A DNA stretch of 64,000 bases from Legionella sp. PC1000 (GTDB taxonomy: Bacteria; Pseudomonadota; Gammaproteobacteria; Legionellales; Legionellaceae). Position 1 is the first letter of the stretch. Every line of letters starts with the position of its first letter. Both the position numbers and the translations under genes were made by a program. The stretch covers positions 3,495,001-3,559,000 of the forward strand of contig NZ_CP059400.1 of NCBI RefSeq assembly GCF_014109805.1, read 5' to 3'. Of this stretch, positions 1-10,248 are shown piece by piece. The notes beneath the pieces are model-generated. The model was not told where the DNA came from, searched no databases, and saw only the letters and a program-made list of their open reading frames with translations.

Positions 1-212
1 GAAAGCACTGTTAAATGATCATGTTTCGGTTTGATCTCTTGTCCGCTTTGGTATGGGTTAAAATAAATGGAACAATTTAATTCTTTCGCTCTTGCCTCCA
101 ATACCGCCTGATCCCCTAATATCACAATGGGGAAATCATACTTTGCGAGAGCCAAACACAAATCAGGACCAATTCCTGCTGGCTCTCCGCTACTAATGAG
201 GAGTGGCTTCAC
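1..212 (-). CDS. pdxA: 4-hydroxythreonine-4-phosphate dehydrogenase, N-terminal part
   Basis: Partial gene running off the left edge; about 70 N-terminal residues are visible. PdxA oxidises 4-phosphohydroxy-threonine in pyridoxal phosphate synthesis. The protein begins near the start codon with the family's hallmark SSGEPAGIGPDL. The start is GTG at 212, overlapping the surA stop in a GTGA junction, which implies translational coupling. The order lptD-surA-pdxA is the usual gammaproteobacterial one. The family call is confident; the rest of the gene cannot be judged. Confidence 0.9.
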   Translation of the reverse strand, partial: MKPLLISSGEPAGIGPDLCLALAKYDFPIVILGDQAVLEARAKELNCSIYFNPYQSGQEIKPKHDHLTVL

Positions 213-1501
213 GCCAGTTCCTTGTCAACAATATTAACATAAGCATCCGAACGTATATGTTGCTGCCAATTTTGTACTGCTTCAGCAAACTTCCGTTGTT
301 GTAAAAACTGTCGCACTTGCTGCTTTTTAAAAGCTTCTGAATCATCTTCTTTCTTACGGCCAAGCACTTGAATAAGATGCCAGCCAAATTGTGATTTTAC
401 AGGAGGACTAATTTCATTTACAGCCAGCTTATCCATAGCTTTCTCGAACTCAGGAACTAATATTCCTGGCGACACCCAACCCAAATCACCACCTTTAACC
501 GCGCTGGCTGAATCCAAGGAGTATTGTTTTGCCATGAGTGCAAAATCCTTCCCTGCTTTTAGCTGCTGGTAAATATTATTCACTTGTTTCTTTGAGTCTT
601 CTGGAAGCATGCTTGGATCAGGCTTTAACAGAATATGGCGAACATGTGTTTTAGTAATGACATGATGTTGATTGTCTCCGCCAATGGATACCAGTTTAAT
701 TAACTGAAATCCATTACCTGCACGTAGGGGGCCAGCTACTTGTCCCGCTTTCATATTCACTACTTCCTTTGCAAATAATTCAGGTAACTCTGCTAAATGA
801 CGGTCACCTAAATCCCCCCCTTCCAATGCAAATTCACCACTGGAATTTTCTATAGCCAAACGGCTAAAGTCCTCACCTTTTTTTATCTTTTTCAACAAAG
901 ATTCGGCGGTGCTTCTAGCTTTTTTTACTTCTTCAGGTGTAGGTTCCTCGTTTAATGGAATAACTATATTTTGAAGATGATAGGTGAGCGCAGAACGATT
1001 GACAATTGTTCCTTCTGTTTTAAGGTATTGCTCAACTTGTTCATTCGTAACCGCAGCCTCTCTTCCTACTGCTTTTTGCTGTAAGTTAGAAAGAAGTATC
1101 TCTTTACGAATATTTTCTCTATATTCTTCCCAAGTCATTCCTTGTCTAATAATTTCTTCACGTAATTGGGTCAGAGTAGCATGGTTTGCTACTGCTATTT
1201 TTTCAATCGCCTGATTTAATTCGGTATCATCTACAGTAAGGCCATGTTGTTTTGCCATTTGCAATTGCACATTCACATCAATTAAGTGCTGAAGTACTTG
1301 CTTACGTAATACTGAATCCGCTGGAACTTGCATTTTTTGTGCAATAATTTGTTTTTTTGTTAACTCAACTTGTTTATTGAGTTCACTTGAAGTGATTACT
1401 CCATTATTAACGACAGCAACCACCTTATCCAATAATTGTTTTGCTTCTGAGACCCCAATGGCAGCAAACAATATGCATACAAGGGTTATTTTTTTATACA
1501 T
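209..1501 (-). CDS. surA: Periplasmic chaperone / peptidyl-prolyl isomerase SurA
   Basis: Escorts unfolded outer-membrane proteins such as LptD through the periplasm. The 430-residue product matches the usual SurA length. A signal peptide ends around VSEA/K; an N-terminal chaperone region follows (about 22-165). Two parvulin domains come next (about 168-273 and 282-385), the second opening with HVRHILLK, and a C-terminal helix closes the protein. It lies 90 bp downstream of lptD on the same strand and overlaps pdxA by four bases, so it is probably part of an lptD-surA-pdxA operon. Confidence 0.95.
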   Translation of the reverse strand: MYKKITLVCILFAAIGVSEAKQLLDKVVAVVNNGVITSSELNKQVELTKKQIIAQKMQVPADSVLRKQVLQHLIDVNVQLQMAKQHGLTVDDTELNQAIEKIAVANHATLTQLREEIIRQGMTWEEYRENIRKEILLSNLQQKAVGREAAVTNEQVEQYLKTEGTIVNRSALTYHLQNIVIPLNEEPTPEEVKKARSTAESLLKKIKKGEDFSRLAIENSSGEFALEGGDLGDRHLAELPELFAKEVVNMKAGQVAGPLRAGNGFQLIKLVSIGGDNQHHVITKTHVRHILLKPDPSMLPEDSKKQVNNIYQQLKAGKDFALMAKQYSLDSASAVKGGDLGWVSPGILVPEFEKAMDKLAVNEISPPVKSQFGWHLIQVLGRKKEDDSEAFKKQQVRQFLQQRKFAEAVQNWQQHIRSDAYVNIVDKELA

Positions 1502-1591
1502 GCCTTAATCCTTATTACTTTTTTCGAGCAATTTAGGTTATTTTTATCCAAAACACAAGCGACTTCGCTTCACTTTATACCATTATTTGGT

Positions 1592-4162
1592 TTAACGACG
1601 AAATGGATCATCATATCCCGGAATATAAGTATTCAATACACTACCAGGATCACTATTTGCTACTGATCCTAAGCCTTTTAATAAAATTTGCAAATAGATA
1701 TTGTTATTATATTGAGGCAAGAATTCAGCATTTAAACTCTTAAACGTTCTTCCTCCTAAAATTCGTGCTGCCCAACAACAACTATCATATTGTATCCCTA
1801 ATAAAGACATCATGCTGTAATCTTTACTTATGTTATGGCTGTATGCACCAATAGTGCTCCATCGATCACTTATTGGCCAAGAAACAGAAATTAATCCTTG
1901 GTGCAACGAGTTATCTACTCCTGCATCATTCCTAACTTTTGTCACATCTCCATTAACTAAGTAACTGTAACCCAAATTAATAATTGCATTTTGTTTCGGT
2001 TGATAATGTAAATTCAATCCGCCATTGTTTGTCGCAGAGGTGGCAGGATCCCATACATAATCACCCAAAATTTTCAAGGCGGGGTTGAAATGATAAACTG
2101 CCCGCGACGCTATAGGTGAAACACCATAAAACGGGGACAATTGTCCAATTTCCAACGGATTTGCAATACAAGAACCAGTTAGGCTACGACACAGCTGTAC
2201 GTTTCTATTCGTAAAATATTTGATTTGGCCAATAGAAAAGCTCGCACGCTCAGCACCCGTTTCTTCTGACAACCAACGGGAAGTCAATGCATAAGTTAAT
2301 TGATTGGCATCACCGATTCGGTCAAACCCTGAAAAACGATTGGTTCTAAAAAGTTGATCAAAATTAAAAATCATATTAGCCGTATCATAGATAGGCAGCT
2401 GACTTTGATCATAATAAGGAACATACAAATAAAATAAGCTGGGCTCTAAGGTTTGCGTATACGAGCTCCCCTTCCAATTAAAATTACGATCAAAAAATAA
2501 ACCACCATGAGCACCGAAACGTGGAATAAAACGATTATATTCAGTGTGTTTATCATGCCAATCGTTCCGAACCTGATAATAATTTTCTACAAACTCTACT
2601 GATGGAGTAATAAATCCCCAATTAGTTCGTTGGGGTGAAGAAAGTACCGGATTAAAATGAAATCGGGGACCTTGTGGCATTTCTACTCCTGGAATCAGCC
2701 CCGGGGTCATTCCTATTATTGGATCCTGCAACGTTGATGTTGGCCAAAAAAACTGATCATACTGCCCGGTTATATTTAAATTAACCTCTCCGGGCAATTC
2801 ATAATAATAGCCGTGAGCATATAGTTGCGGCAACCGTTCATATTGATCAGCAATAGGTGTCTCATTAATTGGGTGTAAGGTTTGAAAACTTTGGGCCATA
2901 CCTTTAAAAGTCCAATGCTCTGTTGAATAGGTTAAATCAGCTTGACGCAATAATTGCCTTTGAGTAATCAGAGCTAAATTAGAACTAAAATCCTGAAAAT
3001 AGTAATCATCAGAAACTTGTTGAACATTCACATTTAAGCGTAAATTGGGAGTAAATTGTGTCGTATCAAGAAAACCGAAAAGCCACCGATTTGTTGATTT
3101 ATCGTTAAAAGAAGGAAATTGCTCAGCATGGCTGTTCAAAAAATTTCGGTAAGCAGCGTCATCCGGCAAAAAGTTCCCAACAATTATTCCAGCACTGTTC
3201 GTAGTTAAATACCGGAACTCACCACCTAACATAACATTCCGCTTAGTATAAAGATGCGGGGTTAAAGTCAGATCATAATTAGGTGCAATATTCCAATAAT
3301 AAGGGAGTCCTAAATCAAAACCACCTACATTGGAATATCCTGCCAAAGGCATTAAAAAGCCTGATTTACGTTCTTTAGTTGTAGGAAAACTTAAATAGGG
3401 CACATAAAGAACAGGATGTTCACGAATGCGTAATGTAACATTTCTGGCAACGCCCATCTTTTTCTTATTATCAATAACAATTGATTTAGCCTCAAGATCC
3501 CAGGCTTTATCTTGCGGGGCGCATGTAGTGTAAGTCGCCTGACGCAATAGGTAATCCGAATTAGGAAAGCGCTGCATTAAACCAGCCCTTCCCCATGCAG
3601 GCAATATGGCAGTACGTTTATTGGTATTAAAACGATAGATGACATCTTCAGTTTGACCCGATTTATCCTGAGGGTTTATCGTAGCCTTACGAGCAATCAA
3701 TAATTTATCAGGTTCCAGATAACGTACATCACCCAGGAACTCGATTTTTGTAATTTGCTTGCTTTGGGGATCTCGATATACATATGCAGTTTGTGCATTG
3801 ACTATTCTCTGGTTTTGCTGGATTTCCACATGTCCTTTCAAAGTGGACGGTTTATCTTGATAAAAGGAAACTCGATCCGCCATAATCCTTATTTCATCAG
3901 GTGAAGCCAGAGGTGTAACCGTAAGGGGTTGATAGGAGCCAAGGCAAATAGGAGAACTTTGATCTGCTTGCCACCCCAAACATTGGGCAAACTTTGCTCT
4001 TACTGCATCAGTTAAATCAACATCACGTGCTATAACACACGCTTGAACTGGTTCATCAATCAAAGAGGCGGAGTAGGCCAACGCATGATAAATTACCATG
4101 AGCAAAATAAATAAGGTCGTAAATATGCTCATCAAGAACCATTTGAATGAAATCTTGTTCAC
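1592..4162 (-). CDS. lptD: LPS-assembly outer membrane protein LptD
   Basis: Outer-membrane beta-barrel that inserts lipopolysaccharide into the outer leaflet together with LptE. The 856-residue protein has an N-terminal hydrophobic signal segment (about 8-30), an LptA-like OstA domain (about 70-190) and a long barrel. Cysteines lie near the N-terminus and as an adjacent CC pair in the late barrel (DSCCWA), as expected for the inter-domain disulfides of LptD. The start is GTG at 4162; an in-frame ATG at 4132 is possible, but the longer form gives a better signal peptide. It is divergent from amgK. Confidence 0.93.
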   Translation of the reverse strand: MNKISFKWFLMSIFTTLFILLMVIYHALAYSASLIDEPVQACVIARDVDLTDAVRAKFAQCLGWQADQSSPICLGSYQPLTVTPLASPDEIRIMADRVSFYQDKPSTLKGHVEIQQNQRIVNAQTAYVYRDPQSKQITKIEFLGDVRYLEPDKLLIARKATINPQDKSGQTEDVIYRFNTNKRTAILPAWGRAGLMQRFPNSDYLLRQATYTTCAPQDKAWDLEAKSIVIDNKKKMGVARNVTLRIREHPVLYVPYLSFPTTKERKSGFLMPLAGYSNVGGFDLGLPYYWNIAPNYDLTLTPHLYTKRNVMLGGEFRYLTTNSAGIIVGNFLPDDAAYRNFLNSHAEQFPSFNDKSTNRWLFGFLDTTQFTPNLRLNVNVQQVSDDYYFQDFSSNLALITQRQLLRQADLTYSTEHWTFKGMAQSFQTLHPINETPIADQYERLPQLYAHGYYYELPGEVNLNITGQYDQFFWPTSTLQDPIIGMTPGLIPGVEMPQGPRFHFNPVLSSPQRTNWGFITPSVEFVENYYQVRNDWHDKHTEYNRFIPRFGAHGGLFFDRNFNWKGSSYTQTLEPSLFYLYVPYYDQSQLPIYDTANMIFNFDQLFRTNRFSGFDRIGDANQLTYALTSRWLSEETGAERASFSIGQIKYFTNRNVQLCRSLTGSCIANPLEIGQLSPFYGVSPIASRAVYHFNPALKILGDYVWDPATSATNNGGLNLHYQPKQNAIINLGYSYLVNGDVTKVRNDAGVDNSLHQGLISVSWPISDRWSTIGAYSHNISKDYSMMSLLGIQYDSCCWAARILGGRTFKSLNAEFLPQYNNNIYLQILLKGLGSVANSDPGSVLNTYIPGYDDPFRR

Positions 4163-4342
4163 GGATAATAAAATGCCTTATTATGCACAAAAATATGTAA
4201 CTAATCACTTTTGATCGCCATACTCGCATGAGATTATTGCGGTAAAAGTTCATCCGCAACTCGCTTCTTTATTCTCTCAATAAATGAGCGAAGTGATCTT
4301 AGTTATAAGTTACAACCAGAAATAATGATGGGGAAGTATACC

Positions 4343-5323
4343 ATGCATGCAAGAGAAAACGCACTGAAAGAATGGTTAATTGATACTCTAAAACTGGACG
4401 ATTTTCAGTTAGCTCCTTTGGCTGGAGATGCCAGTTTTAGAAAATATTTCCGTCTTCAATACAACGGACTCACTCGCGTGATTATGGATGCACCTCCTGG
4501 AAAAGAAGATCTCAGCCCTTTTATACATATTGCGCAAACTCTGGAGAACGCGGAGGTTCATACTCCCAAAATTCTTGCGATGGATTTAGAAAATGGATTC
4601 TTATTATTAAGTGATTTGGGGGATCAACTTCTTTTGAATGCGCTTCATCCTGAAACAGTGGATGATCATTATCATGATGCCATAAAAACTCTATTTAAAA
4701 TTCAAACGTGCCCAATTAGTGATCCGTTCCTTGCCCCCTTTGATAAATCCCATATGCTTAAAGAAATGAATTTATGTCCTGAATGGTTTTTTAATGAGTA
4801 TCTTGCCTTGGAACTCAATCAGGATGAACGCAATTTAGTCCAACAAACTATGGAATGGATTGCCGCAGAGGTAGCCCAGCAACCATTAACCTTTATTCAC
4901 CGTGATTATCACTCTCGCAATCTGATGCTTGTACGAAACCAATCAGAATCAACTTTGGGGGTTATTGACTTTCAAGACGCAATGCGTGGTCCCCTCACTT
5001 ATGATTTGGTTTCTTTGCTTAAAGATTGTTATATTTCCTGGCCACGAAGTAAGGTTTTAGAATGGGTTGAATTTTTCTACACACAAAGTTCTTTGACTAA
5101 AAATTATTCTTTGTCTGAATTTATTCGTGCATTTGATCTTTGTGGCTTACAAAGGCACTTAAAGGTTTTAGGAATCTTTTGTCGTTTGCATTTACGAGAT
5201 AACAAACCCGGATACCTTAAAGATTTACCTTTAACCCTAAAATATGTACTTGAATGTACAGAAATTTATGATGAATTACGCCCATTTTTCCAATTTCTGC
5301 AAATGAGAGTTTATCTACCATGA
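4343..5323 (+). CDS. amgK: N-acetylmuramate/N-acetylglucosamine 1-kinase AmgK
   Basis: Anomeric sugar kinase of the peptidoglycan-recycling shortcut that bypasses de novo UDP-MurNAc synthesis. It has an aminoglycoside-phosphotransferase fold with the catalytic loop HRDYHSRN and the metal-binding VIDFQDA segment. The start at 4343 is preferred over upstream ATGs at 4325/4328 because GGGGAAG lies about 8 bases before it. It overlaps murU by ATGA (5320-5323). Placement beside lptD-surA is also, from memory, seen in pseudomonads, which supports the assignment over a generic phosphotransferase. Confidence 0.88.
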   Translation: MHARENALKEWLIDTLKLDDFQLAPLAGDASFRKYFRLQYNGLTRVIMDAPPGKEDLSPFIHIAQTLENAEVHTPKILAMDLENGFLLLSDLGDQLLLNALHPETVDDHYHDAIKTLFKIQTCPISDPFLAPFDKSHMLKEMNLCPEWFFNEYLALELNQDERNLVQQTMEWIAAEVAQQPLTFIHRDYHSRNLMLVRNQSESTLGVIDFQDAMRGPLTYDLVSLLKDCYISWPRSKVLEWVEFFYTQSSLTKNYSLSEFIRAFDLCGLQRHLKVLGIFCRLHLRDNKPGYLKDLPLTLKYVLECTEIYDELRPFFQFLQMRVYLP

Positions 5324-5979
5324 AAACTGCTATGATATTAGCCGCCGGACGCGGTGATCGCTTAAAACCGCTTACTGAAGTCACACCAAAAGCTTTGTGC
5401 ATGGTTAAAGAAAAGCCTTTGATAGAGCATCATGTAATGAATTTGGCAAAAACAGGTTTTGAACGAGTCGTGATCAATCATGCTTACCTTGGAGGAAAAA
5501 TTCGTCAACATTTAGGAAATGGAACACGTTGGGGAATTGAAATTTGTTACTCACCCGAGCCTCCTGGAGGACTAGAGACAGGTGGTGGTATCGTAAACGC
5601 ACTTCCACTACTAGGGACTAAACCTTTTATTACCATCAATGCAGATATCTATACAGATTTTGATTTTTCGCAAATACCCCTGGAATATATTAATTCGATC
5701 CATGTGATTTTGGTAAATAAAAATCCTGCGCTTAATCATCATGGCGACTTCGGGTTAATTAATCAAACTCAATTAAGCAACACGAATCCAGAATATACTC
5801 TTGCAGGAATCTGTTGCTACCATCCTCAGATATTTGCACCATGTATGCAAGGGCGCTATTCCGTCGCGCCTTTAATTCGACAATATGCAGCACAAAATAA
5901 AGTAACTGCCAGTGTTTATGATGGCCTCTGGTTTGATATAGGAACTCTAGAAAGACTCCACGCAGTGAATAAGATTTAA
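5320..5979 (+). CDS. murU: N-acetylmuramate 1-phosphate uridylyltransferase MurU
   Basis: Converts MurNAc-1-phosphate and UTP to UDP-MurNAc, the step after AmgK. The 219-residue nucleotidyltransferase starts with LAAGRGDRLKPLT, the nucleotide-binding signature, followed by TPKAL. The metal-binding NADIYTDF lies in mid-protein, with a C-terminal FDIGTLERL. It is translationally coupled to amgK. The pair allows recycling of cell-wall sugars. The size fits MurU better than the larger glucose-1-phosphate transferases. Confidence 0.88.
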   Translation: MKTAMILAAGRGDRLKPLTEVTPKALCMVKEKPLIEHHVMNLAKTGFERVVINHAYLGGKIRQHLGNGTRWGIEICYSPEPPGGLETGGGIVNALPLLGTKPFITINADIYTDFDFSQIPLEYINSIHVILVNKNPALNHHGDFGLINQTQLSNTNPEYTLAGICCYHPQIFAPCMQGRYSVAPLIRQYAAQNKVTASVYDGLWFDIGTLERLHAVNKI

Positions 5980-6072
5980 ATTTAGCAGTGAATACGGTGC
6001 AGCCAAAGCCTTTAATGCTCAAGGCCAATTTTTTTGCTCTCGCTGCACCAGCCGGTCGTGCAAAAGTGCTGA

Positions 6073-6903
6073 TTAAGAAGCCGGCCCAACATTTTGAGCT
6101 TGTTCGGGTTCTGGCATTTCTTTTTCCAGTTTAGCTTCCTCGTTAATTAGCGTATCTACAGCTTTCTGAGCAGCAGCTTTCTTGGTTTCTTCCAATCGAT
6201 GTTCGCCTGGGTATTCACGTTGTCGAGATACGAGTTCGGATTCAACGCCGCTCCGCTTCAAATATTCCTTAAATTCTTTTGCGGAATCTGCCATTATCGC
6301 CTCTACTTCGTCTCCAGTCAGTTGTCTTTCTACGCCCTTCTCGTTCTTAAAGAAAAAACCATCTCTAGTGATTACTTGATGATTATTAGCTAACCATGCG
6401 TTAAACAAGCGGTCTAAAGAATCAACTGTTTCCTCTTCCAATGGAGGAGCCCCTTTCTCTGTTGAACCATATCCACGAACAAAATGACCCTCTTTGCTGA
6501 TCCCATAATCGAATCGGATACTTGGAAAATTCTTTTCAGATATCGTAGCACCGGCTTTTTCTGCAATTTTAGTCTGCATTTGATCGAAAGAAGATTTAGG
6601 CGGTATGCCAGACCAAACTTGTGATTCTTGCGAAAATTTATATTCCACAAATTGAGTAAATTCTTCTACTGCTTTCAGTACTTGTTGCGCAAGTGCTTTT
6701 GACTCTGGACTTTTATTCAAGAGGGTTGAGTTTTCAACTATTTGATGAACTTGTTGCCTTAAATATCGTGCCAACTCCGGTGACCTCTCCGCAGATTGCA
6801 TTGCTTTTAAAAGATCATCTCGAGGTGGCAACGCTTTCTTCTTATATTTTTCGGGGGATGCTACTTGAGGTTCATCGTATACTACAGGTGCAGGTGCAGA
6901 CAT
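6073..6903 (-). CDS. Uncharacterised protein, possible Dot/Icm effector
   Basis: I do not recognise this 276-residue protein. It has no signal peptide or membrane segment. It is Pro-rich at the N-terminus, mostly helical and charged, and ends in an acidic tail (residues about 245-270, with EEAKLEKEMPEPE) followed by small residues. Such Glu-rich C-terminal blocks are common in Legionella type IVB secretion substrates, so an effector role is plausible but is inference only. It stands alone, convergent with murU and with its own spacing. Confidence 0.7.
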   Translation of the reverse strand: MSAPAPVVYDEPQVASPEKYKKKALPPRDDLLKAMQSAERSPELARYLRQQVHQIVENSTLLNKSPESKALAQQVLKAVEEFTQFVEYKFSQESQVWSGIPPKSSFDQMQTKIAEKAGATISEKNFPSIRFDYGISKEGHFVRGYGSTEKGAPPLEEETVDSLDRLFNAWLANNHQVITRDGFFFKNEKGVERQLTGDEVEAIMADSAKEFKEYLKRSGVESELVSRQREYPGEHRLEETKKAAAQKAVDTLINEEAKLEKEMPEPEQAQNVGPAS

Positions 6904-7050
6904 AAATTAATCTCTCTCACGAATTCGGCTTAATGTATTGACTTTATTATAGCAAACTGGCGTTGCATACGGAAAAACAGCTTTTTAGCTCACCCGTTAA
7001 AAATGTGTAAAATACAAGAAAAAACGAACAATTTGTATTTTTTGGCTATC

Positions 7051-7079
7051 GCCCTGAAGACACTGCTAACTTTCAGGGC
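7051..7079. other. Hairpin downstream of fadE
   Basis: GCCCTGAA and TTCAGGGC form an 8-bp stem with a 13-nt loop between fadE and the next gene on the same strand. There is no clear T-run on the 3' side of the minus strand, so it is only a candidate transcript end. Confidence 0.35.
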
Positions 7080-7108
7080 TAAAAAACGGCGTCACCATGG
7101 GAATGCTT

Positions 7109-9565
7109 CTAGGAAGAAGCATCTCCAGGCATAAATGGTGATTTAATCTCATCAATCACTGACTGAAACGATTGCTTTTTCATTGACTCAAAGGTGAACT
7201 CATCAACTAAAATAGCATCCCAACGTGCGGCTTCGGTTGCAAGTAAGGCATCCATTTCCTTTTGAGTTAATTCCTTTTTTTCAACCTTTTCTTTTAATTT
7301 TTCCCTTAATTTACCAAATTTAACCCGTCTTAAATCACCGGTCTTTTTAACAAGATCATCTGTTTGAATGATTTGCTGTAACGCATGCTCCACTCTATCT
7401 ATTGGTTGTTTGGGGTCACCACTTAGGTAAACGATGTCCTTCAACCGATCACGATATTGATTATTCGTGGTCATCAAACGTGCTAATTTTTGCTCGAGTT
7501 TATCGGCGGGATAGCGCATAGTCTGCCCCAAAGGAAATGCCAATATACGAGCGAGTCCCCCCAAAAATCGGGAGGGGAAATTATAACACAATGCGATCAT
7601 CGCTCTTTGTGCGTGATAGAAACAATAGGACACTGCCCAGCGAGCATGTACGAGATCATCAGGATTTTCATTATTCAATTGCACATTGCGCAAAACCGCC
7701 ATTGCCATGTAAAGATAAGACATCCCATCAGCAAGACGCGCTGATAAGCGTTCTTTGCGTTTTAAATCTCCTCCCAGCACAATCAAAGATAAATCTGCAA
7801 GCCATGCATAAGCGTGGCTCAGACGTGCTAGTCGTTTATATTCACCTTTCATTTTTTGCTTGGGTGCACAAATAAATATCCCCCCAGTCCATCCGGAACA
7901 AATTGCTTTGGCAAAATTTTGCATAAAATAATGGATATGTTTCCAGATAACCTCTCTAAATGCTGTTTTATCCTGATTGGAAATAGCATAAAACTCATCG
8001 CGTATGTAGGGGTGACATGCCATAGATCCTTGCCCAAAAATTAACAAGTTTCGTGACATTATATTTGCCCCTTCCACAGTGATGGAAATAGGAACACCGT
8101 TATAAAAATTAGTTAAATAATTCCGCGGCCCCACTACAACAGCCCGGCCAGCATGCACATCCATAGATGAATTAACCACTAATCGTGCCAGTTCGGTGTT
8201 AAAGTATTTAGCAATTGCAGAAGCTACTGAAGGTTTTTTATGCTCATTTACAGCAGCAACCGTCAATAATCGATTTGAATTAATCAAATAATTTAATCCC
8301 GCGATCTCTGCAAGTTTTTCTTCAATTCCTTCAAATTGCCCAATTTCTACATTAAATTGACAGCGCGCACGTGCAAAAGCACCGGTTGCGAGATAGCAAG
8401 AAGAGGAAGAACCAGCACCCAGTGCAGGTAAAGAAATCGAACGCCCAATGGACAAGCATTCAACCAACATTTGCCATCCACTACCTATTCGTTTCTGACC
8501 GCCAATCACTGTTGTTATAGGCACAAAAATATCTTTCCCACGAATAGTTCCATTCATAAATGGTTGATCAGAGGGTAAATGGCGGTTGCCTATCTCCAGA
8601 TTTTTGGTATCACGTGGAATCAGCACACAAGTAATCCCTTCTTCTCCTTCACCCTGCAACAAGTCATCGGGATCTTTCACATTGACTGCAAGACCAATTA
8701 ACGTTGCTACTGGTGCTAACGTAATCCAACGTTTGTCTAAAGTAATGTTTAATCCGAGTACCATTTTACCATCAACTTTCCTCTTCATGACGACCGCAGT
8801 TGATTGAATGGAGGTTGCATCACTGCCTGCACCAGGTTCAGTTAAGGCAAAGCAGGGGATATCAATACCTTTTGCAAGGCGGGGTAAGTAATGATTTTTT
8901 TGTTCCTCTGTACCATAATAATTAATTAATTCGCCGGGACCCAATGAATTAGGTACCATAACAGTTACTGCAGCAACACCTGAACGACTGGATATTTTCA
9001 TTACCACATCAGAGTGCGCACGCGCAGAAAATCCCTTACCGCCATATTCTTTTGGGATCACCAAACCAAAAAAACCGTTATCCTTCATATACTTCCAAAC
9101 ATGCTCGGGCAAATCACGTGTTTGGCTAATTTCCCACTCATCAATCATGCTGCATAAGGTGTGCGTTTCATTATTAAGAAATAATTGTTCTTCTCCAGTA
9201 AGCTCCGTATTGACGTTCGCTAATCTATCCCAATCTGGTTTTCCCGTAAAAATATCTTGTTCTAACCAGGTATCGCCGGCGTTAAGCGCTTCTTCCTCAG
9301 TTTTTGATAACTTAGGAATCGATTTTCCGGCTTTCTTATAAAGGTAATCCGCAATCACTGCTCGTAGGGGTTCAAGGTACACGACAAGTAAGGCCATAAT
9401 AATCACAAGCCAAAGTAAGAAGCCAATAACCCAAGGCAAACCAATAGCAAATGTGGCTACAATTAAATAAAAGACACTACCCAGTTCCCAAACTAACGGG
9501 TTCATTGCTCTATAAAGAACAATTAGGGTAAATATCAAGTATGCTAAAAAGAACAGAATGGCCAT
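7109..9565 (-). CDS. fadE: Acyl-CoA dehydrogenase FadE
   Basis: FAD enzyme for the first step of fatty-acid beta-oxidation. The chosen start at 9565 (MAILFFLAYL) follows AAGGAAGG and gives 818 residues, close to the E. coli protein; a longer in-frame extension upstream to 9769 looks spurious. The N-terminus has two or three hydrophobic segments (about 1-75). The acyl-CoA dehydrogenase core follows, with FALTEPGAGSDATS, KRWITLAP and a flavin-binding region. A C-terminal helical domain of about 250 residues is typical of the FadE (DUF1974) branch. It is divergent from the next gene. Confidence 0.93.
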   Translation of the reverse strand: MAILFFLAYLIFTLIVLYRAMNPLVWELGSVFYLIVATFAIGLPWVIGFLLWLVIIMALLVVYLEPLRAVIADYLYKKAGKSIPKLSKTEEEALNAGDTWLEQDIFTGKPDWDRLANVNTELTGEEQLFLNNETHTLCSMIDEWEISQTRDLPEHVWKYMKDNGFFGLVIPKEYGGKGFSARAHSDVVMKISSRSGVAAVTVMVPNSLGPGELINYYGTEEQKNHYLPRLAKGIDIPCFALTEPGAGSDATSIQSTAVVMKRKVDGKMVLGLNITLDKRWITLAPVATLIGLAVNVKDPDDLLQGEGEEGITCVLIPRDTKNLEIGNRHLPSDQPFMNGTIRGKDIFVPITTVIGGQKRIGSGWQMLVECLSIGRSISLPALGAGSSSSCYLATGAFARARCQFNVEIGQFEGIEEKLAEIAGLNYLINSNRLLTVAAVNEHKKPSVASAIAKYFNTELARLVVNSSMDVHAGRAVVVGPRNYLTNFYNGVPISITVEGANIMSRNLLIFGQGSMACHPYIRDEFYAISNQDKTAFREVIWKHIHYFMQNFAKAICSGWTGGIFICAPKQKMKGEYKRLARLSHAYAWLADLSLIVLGGDLKRKERLSARLADGMSYLYMAMAVLRNVQLNNENPDDLVHARWAVSYCFYHAQRAMIALCYNFPSRFLGGLARILAFPLGQTMRYPADKLEQKLARLMTTNNQYRDRLKDIVYLSGDPKQPIDRVEHALQQIIQTDDLVKKTGDLRRVKFGKLREKLKEKVEKKELTQKEMDALLATEAARWDAILVDEFTFESMKKQSFQSVIDEIKSPFMPGDASS

Positions 9566-9633
9566 AATATCAATACCTTCCTTGCTTTGTATAATAAAGC
9601 TGTAGTATATACTCTTTATTTTGCGAGTAGCAA

Positions 9634-10248
9634 TTGAGCACGAACCAACGCTTAGTCTGGAATTTCGAATTTGCCCCAAAAGCAAGCTTACCCTTGGCTC
9701 ATTTTGTGGATAAAAAAGACGAACAATTAAAATGGGAAATTCGTTATTTTTGGCCGGATGATGAAGCAATTATTTTAAACACTATTGATAATGCATTACT
9801 CGAGTTAGCTAATTATAAACAGAAAATTCGAGAAGATTATTATTATTTACTGCCTGGACAAAACTACAACATCAAGAAACGCCGAGATCAGTTACTTTAT
9901 AAGCCATTACTTAAACAAATAAATCATGCTGTTGGTTATGGCCGTAAAATAACTCTTGAACGAACTCAAGACCAAGTTCTCCCCCCAGAGCTACAGAAAA
10001 TGATCCAGCAAGTTGAAGATGAAGGCATCGAAATTTTTGTTAAAAAGGAAGCACTTATCTATAAATTTCCAACAGAACCAAAAGTGAAAATCGAGCTTGC
10101 CCGCCTTGAAGTACTTCAAAAAATTTATTTTAGCGTATGTATTGAAGGAAAATCACTCCAGCTCGTAGAGACGATTTCCAAGCACTTGCTGGATGAACCT
10201 GTTTCCTGCGAATATGTAGCTTTCCTGAAAAATTTAATGCAATTATGA
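9634..10248 (+). CDS. Uncharacterised protein, possibly CYTH/triphosphate-tunnel fold
   Basis: 204 residues with a TTG start at 9634; stop codons block any upstream start. There is no signal peptide. The pattern of an early WEIRYF strand, then YYYLLPGQNYNIKKRR with a lysine-bearing YKPLL, and late EVLQKIYFSVCIEGKSLQLV followed by a helix resembles CYTH-type domains that bind triphosphate or polyphosphate. The usual ExExK signature is not exact, so this is a fold guess. It overlaps the next gene by ATGA and lies about 730 bp upstream of ppk, which gives the guess some context. Confidence 0.55.
   Translation: MSTNQRLVWNFEFAPKASLPLAHFVDKKDEQLKWEIRYFWPDDEAIILNTIDNALLELANYKQKIREDYYYLLPGQNYNIKKRRDQLLYKPLLKQINHAVGYGRKITLERTQDQVLPPELQKMIQQVEDEGIEIFVKKEALIYKFPTEPKVKIELARLEVLQKIYFSVCIEGKSLQLVETISKHLLDEPVSCEYVAFLKNLMQL

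Noticed and set aside
9566-9769. N-terminal extension of FadE
   Set aside because: The ATG at 9565 has a good ribosome-binding site and gives the normal family length; the extension also overlaps the start of the divergent gene at 9634.
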